Translations under genes and position numbers: made by a program | Notes under the pieces: generated by a model | Database searches by the model: none | Seen by the model: only the letters and a program-made list of their open reading frames with translations | Told to the model about the DNA's origin: nothing | In this document: positions 57,885 to 64,000 of the stretch, one piece after another | Position numbering within the stretch: the first letter of the stretch is position 1 | How the letters are laid out: every line of letters begins with the position of its first letter | NCBI GenBank assembly: GCA_947311845.1 | Contig: CAMZMU010000041.1 | Location: 118,196,100 to 118,260,099, forward strand | Direction: 5' to 3' | Length of the DNA stretch: 64,000 nucleotides | Source: Poa pratensis | Taxonomy: Eukaryota; Streptophyta; Magnoliopsida; Poales; Poaceae

Positions 57885-57983
57885 GGCGCCACCGCCGCAG
57901 AGAGGCCACACACCTCCACTGTCGTCACCGATTCTCGCTCGCCACCAAATCAAAGCCGAACCATGCGCTGCCGCCACCACCAC
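57885..57983. other. Pre-insertion sequence right of the Gypsy element
   Basis: Begins with the right target duplication GGCGC and continues the GC-rich sequence interrupted at 19166. It is only about 100 bases, then cut by the next element. Confidence 0.6.
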
Positions 57984-58569
57984 TGTCGTGGGGTAGATAA
58001 CACGGCAGATGCTACTTTGGGGTAGCCTGAGTTGATGGGCAAGGCGACACTGGCGTCTGGGAGATTGTTTAGCACTGCAGGGACAAAGGGTTTACCCAGG
58101 TTTGGCCTCTCCATTGGAGATAAAGACCTACTTCCTGCTATCTTGTTATTGATCACGATCTCGATAACCCGGCTACGACAACAGAGCCGGATCTCGATCT
58201 AGGTTACAAGGTTGGGTGTTTCTCTCAATGGTTCTCTCGCCTAAGCTTGGATCGTCAAGTTCTCTCTCAACTAGGGCTCAGGGACCGGTTTATATAGACG
58301 ACCGGGTCTCCTGGCACTTTACAATACGAACCCGGGCTCTACCCAGACTCGGAGTCCTACTCTAGCTCTTCTGGCCTTCATGTCCTCCAAGTCCCGAACC
58401 GCCTCTGGTCTTCTAGAAACTTCCCTTCCTGAACCGGGTTACCGCCAAAGCCTCTGGCCCAGCAACATAACCCGGCCCATGCTGATGGTTAGCTGGCCTG
58501 GCCGGGCCTCCTGCCTGGCGGGTCACGCTTCCCTCTTCATGGGCCTACCGGGTTATTATCCCCCCATCA
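57984..58569 (-). mobile_element. 3' LTR of the right Tat-like element
   Basis: On the minus strand it runs TGATGGGGGGATAATAACCC to ACCCCACGACA. A minus-strand TATA box (TATATAAA) is at 58296-58289. It shares several blocks with the LTR at 57193-57761. Confidence 0.82.
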
Positions 58570-59266
58570 GTAGCCCCCAGATTAACCTGGTTGCCAGGTT
58601 GGCATGCTCTGCTTCTTATTCTTGAATATTGCTTCTTTGAGCAGAACTGATATCCTGGCCAGCCGGGTTAATCACCTGAAACATAAAATAACACATAACA
58701 AATTTAATATCAGAACATGTCTCTTTTCTCCTTAGCTTGGCCAGTCTTTTTGGCGGTTCACGCCGTAACCCGGTTATCTCTTGCCGGGTTCACACGCCCC
58801 GGGTTTCACTTTCAACACTTGTGAAAATTATCGCCCAACTGAAATCCATCCTTATCCATCTTAACCATGATCTTATCATTTAATACTCCGTGATTATCTC
58901 ATTCCGTTTGTCGTTGACTTTTAGTCAAAGATCCTTATCTCTTCACTTTTTACCACAACACCCCTAGGGTTTTTACTGTGCCTATAAATAGGAGACCAGG
59001 AGACACCGCGGTCACTTTCCCCATTCAGTTCATCTTCTTCCTCACGCACGCACTGTAGCAGCCGCGGATTCAATCTCCAATCGAGCCTCCAAATCTCTGC
59101 GAGAAGATCCACAGGTACGATTCTCCCACACATCCGTGCTCCGCACTCGATTCCAACTTGAATCTCGTCCAGATTTACTTTGCATTTCCCTCTCCACACA
59201 TCTGCATCTAGAACTAGGGTTTCACATCACCATTGTTGCCCCAGGGAACCTCGAAGCTCCTCAGCC
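58570..59266 (+). promoter_or_regulatory. Promoter and leader of the right antisense gene
   Basis: TATAAATA at 58983-58990 lies about 280 bases before the antisense start codon. It is followed by a CT-rich leader and a possible leader intron donor (CACAG|GTACGA near 59113). Promoter activity is inferred from the motif and its position. Confidence 0.5.
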
Positions 59267-62200
59267 ATGGTGAAGGACAAAGCGAAGGCCGGAGGTCCCC
59301 GTGCGGCGAAGAAGCTCGCAAAGAAGCCTCACAGCACCCACGCTGGTGCATCTGGCTCCGCCGCCCCCGCTGCTACTCAGGTCAACTGGACCAAATCCAC
59401 GGTGACGAACTTGATGCTGCAAGAGTACGTGAACTGCGGCGAGCTCCCTCTCAAAGATGAGATTCACTGGCGTGCTGCTGGAGAAGAAATCCGCCCCAGC
59501 CCCAAAGAAGGTGAAGTGGTGGTTTTCGACCATGTTCAGCGCGGCCTTCGCCCCCGGGTTCTCTTTTTTCCGCCGGGTCTTGAAGTACTACGGCCTTAGG
59601 CCTCAAGACATCGCGCCCAACTCCATGCTGAACATCAGCAACTTTGTGGTGTTCTGTGAAGATTATCTGCAAATGGCTCCAAGCCTCGAGCTGTTCCTTG
59701 AATTCTTCTACTGCAACCCTCTCGCAAGGACCAAGTACTCCCATATGGTGGAGTTGCGATCCAGCGCCAAGGGAATGCGATTTCCCGGCTCTTCTTCTAG
59801 CCAGCCATCCCAAGGGGTGGCAAAACACATATTTTTACTGCAAGGACACCGCACCAGAATCTGACGACGCCCGTTACCCGGCTTTCCGGAACTCGGGCTT
59901 AACATATGAAGCCAAAATGAACAGTTATGCTGATGACGCTGAGCGGTCAAGCTCGAGCCCACCCTTCGCCGGGCCAGAGCTTTACTCGCCCATGGCCTCA
60001 AGGGCACAGATCTGGTCAAGTGCTGGATCGGTTGGTTCATCCAGCCACTCAGCATCAGGACCCGCTAATTTGCCAATACACTGGTGAAACCACAGACAAC
60101 ATGCGTTACTCTGAGATGACGCTTACTGATGATCAGCTCGTGAAGAATGCCAAGAGATTGCTTGGCGAAAAGAAAGATGCCATTGCACTGAACGGGCTCG
60201 CCCCATTTAGTGCCAAGAACAAACCCCCACGGTAAAACCAATACTTGACCATTTTGCTTACTTTAACCCGGTAAATTCCTCCATAGACTGTTACTTACTG
60301 GACTGCTTTTTCTCAGGACTCCAAGTGGTGGAGCGTGGATTTTACCCCCACATCCTCTCCTGATGGGGAGGACACAGAAAGTGAAGACGACGAAGAAGAA
60401 GAAGAAGGTGAGCTAGACTCCGTAGGCCGGCTCTTCCTCCAGTTGATTAACAACGAAGTCCCCAACAAGGACACCTCTACTGATAACCCGGCAAATTTTA
60501 TTCCAGGCCCCACTGACCCGGCTTCTGACGTAGCGCCGGGTCCCCAAACTGCTGCACCTCCTACTCAGAAGAGGACCCGGGCCACCATTGCCAAGGTACC
60601 ACATTCTCTTTTCTCAATTTTCATGATGAACTCATCTCAAACTTAAGCATAAACACAGGAAAAGGAAGCTGAGAAGGAGGCTGAGGCGAACAAGAGACGC
60701 CGAACCCGGTCTTCTACAAGCCAAGCTTCCCTGAGCCCAGGTATCCCTCAACGCTCTTTATCAAGCTGGGCCAAATCCATCCAGAAGACGCCCAGCAAAC
60801 AGTTCCCTTTAGCTGGCAAGATCCGGGTTCCTAAACCATCTCGTTTGTCAGATTCCTCCTCGGATGGTGTTAGCACACCCGAGGATTTCCAGATCAACGC
60901 CGGTTAGAAATACTTCACACATCTTTTCCATACCTCTATACTTTACTGTCCCTTTCTTGTTTAACTAAGACACTATCTTGTTCCAGTGCCAGAGCTTTTA
61001 TGGATGAAGACCCGGAATCTCCTCCCGCGGCGTCTCCTCCTCCAGCAACCACAGAGCCTTCTCCTATGGAGGCACATATTGAGGAACCAGAGGACAAAGA
61101 CGAACCAACGGAGCAAGCAACCCCCGTGGCTTCTCCAAAAAACATTGTTGATCCAGTGCCAGAATCCTCCCCAGCTGCTCATTCGCCCGGGTTAGGCTCT
61201 GGAACCAAAGAAGATGAAGTACAGTTACTGGAACCCGGCACGTTCCAGTACAAAATGTGCCCTGAGACTCTTGCCAAGGTGCCAGCCCAGATGCTGACCC
61301 GGCAACTCCTGCCAAGGACAAGAACCCGGCTTCCTCCTCAAATTTACCGGCTCTGGACGCCATGTCCGTTCCAGCACTTTGCGATGAATATTTTTCTCGC
61401 CTTGCTCAACACAAGACCCTGGAGACAGAACTGGTCGCCCTAATTCAAAAACGATATCAGGTACCCATTTTTACTTCTTGCCTGTATATTTTCTTGCATA
61501 ACTATACCCTGAGTAGCCCCCAAGCTCTAAGTTCATCACTTGTGATGAGCTTGGTGCTTACAATATGAATTCCTTAGGTAAAAACTTCAAACCTGTAGCC
61601 CCCAAGTGCCGGGTTGTCTGTTTACAGCAACCTGGGACTAAAAAACTTCCATCATTTAAAACTTGCCCATTTTCACATCAAAACTTTGAACACTGTAGCC
61701 CCCAAGTGCCGGGTTGTGTGCCTGCAGCAACCTGGGACTTCTTTATTACGTTGAACACTTGAACTTCAAACTGAGTAGCCCCCAAGTGCGGGTTAGCTGT
61801 CCACAGCTTCCTGGGACTAACAGTTAGAAAATTTTCAGACTTTTTGCGCATGTAGCCCCCAAGTTCCGGTTAACTTGCCTGCGGTAACCTGGGACTAACA
61901 TAACTTCTTGCATCTTAACAGGAAGACCATGCCAAGGCCAGGCTGAAATCACCCGGCTCAATGACGCTGCCAAAACTGAATCTGAGACCCGGGCTGATCA
62001 CGCAGCTCAACTCCAGGCCTTAGAAGAAAAAATTACTGCTCTGACGCAAGAAAACTCTGATCTGAAGAAGGATATGCAGGAGAACGAGGAGAACTTCCAG
62101 GAGCAACAGGAGACACTGCAGAAGCAGCTGGATGAAACCAACAGTGAGCTGACCCGGCTAAAAAGAATGATCACCTCTATGGTTGAATCTTTAGTGGGTA

Positions 62201-63030
62201 AGCACTACTCCTTTGAACTCGAACTGAACTGAACAAGCAAAGCCGGTTTTAAAATCTCACTGTTCTTCTTTTCCTTCACAGGCCCTCGCGACGGGAACCT
62301 CCGCAAAACTGCTGCAGAGAAGATCAAATGCATGTACACGCTGACACGTCAGCTGTACTTTGGCAGCTGCGAGGTCATCAAAGCCGCTAGGCTCTGGGAG
62401 AACCCGCCAAGCAAATACACTGAAGTCCTTGGGCATCTATCCACAATGCCACAATGGATCCATCTGCTCAAGAGATCTGCATGCAGGGCCGGGGTGATGC
62501 GAGGTCTTGCCCTGGCAAAGGCCTACCATCCCCAGCTAAACCCGGCTCCCTGAAGAAGGGCTTTCCTCAATTTGACACTGATGGCAAGGAATTCGATAAG
62601 AAGTGCTACGCCCGGGTTGTGAAGCAAACCCGGCACGTTGCCACTGTAATTGCCAGCAAGATGAAGCTCACCACTTTGCAGCTTGGATATACTGAAAATG
62701 ATGAAGAGATCATGGATGACGAGCCACAACGCGTCGATCTCCTGCAAAGCTATAAGGATTCCCTTGACCCGGCAAAAACTGCTCCTGGTACCTCCACTGC
62801 TCCCAGCTCTTCTACGCCAGTTATTCCTCCTCCATCACGGGCGATAGTGAAGAAGATGATGAAAACTTCTTCCAGCCACTTCGAAAAATCACCCGGCGCA
62901 AGACCAAGGCCAAAGAGACCGACGAGACCAAGGAGCCAGAAGCTAACCCGGCGGCCGCCGAGAAGATGACCCGGCAAAGACCGTCGAGGAACAACCATCC
63001 GGCTCTCCTCCCCGTGACCCGGCTCCTGAA
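59267..63030 (+). pseudogene. Antisense gene of the right Tat-like element
   Basis: From ATG 59267: a basic Ala-rich leader, then a PF04195-like domain (QEYVNCGELPLKDEIHWRAA, YYGLRPQDIAPNSMLNISNF, FCEDYLQMAPSLELFLEFFY). Frame changes near 59550 and 59815, and again near 60060, break it. Likely introns end at CTCAG|GACTCC (60317), CACAG|GAAAAG (60660) and TTCCAG|TGCC (60987). An acidic segment (SPDGEDTESEDDEEEEEGEL) and Pro/Ser-rich segments follow. After a repeat-filled intron comes a coiled coil (about 61930-62199), then another intron (GTAAG...CACAG, about 62200-62280). A C-terminal domain follows (LRKTAAEKIKCMYTLTRQLY), with a Lys-rich end. The same architecture as the left Tat antisense gene argues that it was once a real gene. 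Confidence 0.75.
61513..61863 (+). repeat. Five GTAGCCCCCAAG repeats in a putative intron
   Basis: GTAGCCCCCAAG occurs at 61513, 61595, 61695, 61775 and 61852, about 80 to 100 bases apart. Most copies are followed by GTGCCGGGTT-like sequence and, later, by CCTGGGACT. On the minus strand each is CTTGGGGGCTAC, close to the polypurine site at 58570. Confidence 0.85.
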
Positions 63031-64000
63031 GCCGAGGCTTGAAAACTTACGCAGATGCTTTTATCTCTGCAAGAAAACAATCTTATTCGGCCCTTTGGGC
63101 ACTTATTGTAATAACTTTAGCACTGTTTGCACTATGCCTGTGATGGTGCGCCTATGCACCTGATGAAACTTTTATGCTACTCTCAAACTTTTGCTTTGAA
63201 ATATGCCTCTTCTGTGGTTTTGATGACCCTTTTGATTTCTTTAACTGTGAGCCGGCTTTCGCATGGATACCCTGTCGCTACTTCTCTGAGAAAAAAGGGT
63301 CGAACCAAGTCCCAATGGGCTTCATGGTTGATTGAATTTCCAGGTGAGCAATCAGGCCATAAAATTGCGAGTCACATCAGCTCAACAGCAAGATAACCAA
63401 GAATAAACTAGTGGCATAAAGCCGGGTCTTGGGATTGCAGCTACAAACTATTGAAGTAAGAGCCCCCAAGACCTGGATCAATGTTTATAAAGTAATGGCT
63501 TAACTATGCAACATTACCCCATTGATCCTCATACTGGTGGGACACGCTCTCTGGGCGTCCTCAAAGATAACTATGCACTTGTTCTATGAAAAAAACATAA
63601 ACAACTAAAATGTAAACTAAAACTGCACAACCGAGTCACAAAACATCGAGACCCGGATGACCGTAAAAGCCGGGTCTTGGGACAAGCCCCCAAGGACAAG
63701 CCCCCAAGACCAAGCTTAACATGGAACTATGCAACACTACTATCAAACATAAAGTAAAAAAGAAACTGAAAGAACACAAATTTCTGTTCAACCTTCACTT
63801 TATTGATAGAAAAGGTTAGGTCAGCAAGCCGCTCATTAAAAACCTTCCAGTCCCCTTAGGTACCCTGGTAAGGAAAAGAGCGCGTCTGAAACCTGCTGCC
63901 TGTTACATCGTGTATTACATCTCATATCTCTTTCTTATGCTAGTATAGTATGGGCGCAGCTGGGCAATGTTCCATGGCCTCTCACGCTCTTCCAATGAAA
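63031..64000. other. Internal Tat-like sequence, no gene recognised
   Basis: Probably the 3'UTR of the antisense gene and the spacer before pol. Further AGCCCCCAAG variants lie near 63461, 63683 and 63699. No recognised protein is present. Confidence 0.5.

Larger units (their letters stand above)
57984..64000 (-). mobile_element. Minus-strand Tat-like element, 3' part, runs off window
   Basis: The 3' LTR is 57984-58569. CTGGGGGCTAC, the polypurine site on the minus strand, adjoins it at 58570. The internal region to the right carries a plus-strand antisense gene, the Tat layout. Gag, pol and the other LTR would lie beyond 64000, so the TSD cannot be tested. Confidence 0.8.

Overview
This window is plant nuclear DNA from a grass, most likely the tribe Triticeae (wheat, rye, barley or Aegilops). 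The evidence is one intron-bearing plant gene of the CAD1/MACPF type and about 55 kb of deeply nested transposable elements of the Athila, Tat, CACTA, Helitron, PIF/Harbinger, Mutator and Stowaway kinds. No bacterial operons, rRNA genes or CRISPR arrays were seen. Families and boundaries were read by eye from shared termini, target-site duplications (TSDs), primer sites and recognisable protein motifs; no database was searched.

Layout, left side. 1-1383 holds two pieces of one LTR family in opposite orientations. 1384-5800 is a decayed region with a 1-kb GA-rich tract, a broken FAR1-domain reading frame and a GC-rich block, probably a Mutator-type element. 5880-7561 is a broken PIF/Harbinger transposase on the minus strand. 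8053-12475 is the only gene that looks intact: a seven-exon CAD1-like MACPF protein of 587 residues, with one GC-AG intron. 12476-19166 is intergenic, with two convincing MITEs and several weaker repeat traces.

Layout, nested block. A minus-strand Ty3/Gypsy element (19167-57884, TSD GGCGC, initiator-Met primer site) was the first insertion whose boundaries can be read. Its left LTR was split by a plus-strand Tat-clade element (19750-42825, TSD AACTC). The antisense gene of that Tat element was in turn split by a large Athila-like element (26142-40807, TSD AGGCC, tRNA-Asp primer site). The Athila-like element then received a CACTA transposon in its internal region (30604-33751, TSD CCG) and a Helitron in its right LTR (34511-39474, between A and T). 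A second Athila-like element (43318-49987) entered the Gypsy just beyond the end of pol, and a truncated LTR sits in the Gypsy right LTR. From 57984 to the window end lies the 3' part of another Tat-like element on the minus strand, carrying a plus-strand antisense gene.

The elements tell a relative history rather than a pathway. Sister copies within the window serve as empty sites, which fix the CACTA and Helitron boundaries to the base. All transposon genes seen are broken. The most interesting points are the antisense genes of the two Tat elements, with their own TATA boxes and introns; internal copies of polypurine-tract-like motifs in unrelated families; and a pol reading frame that appears to run into the LTR.
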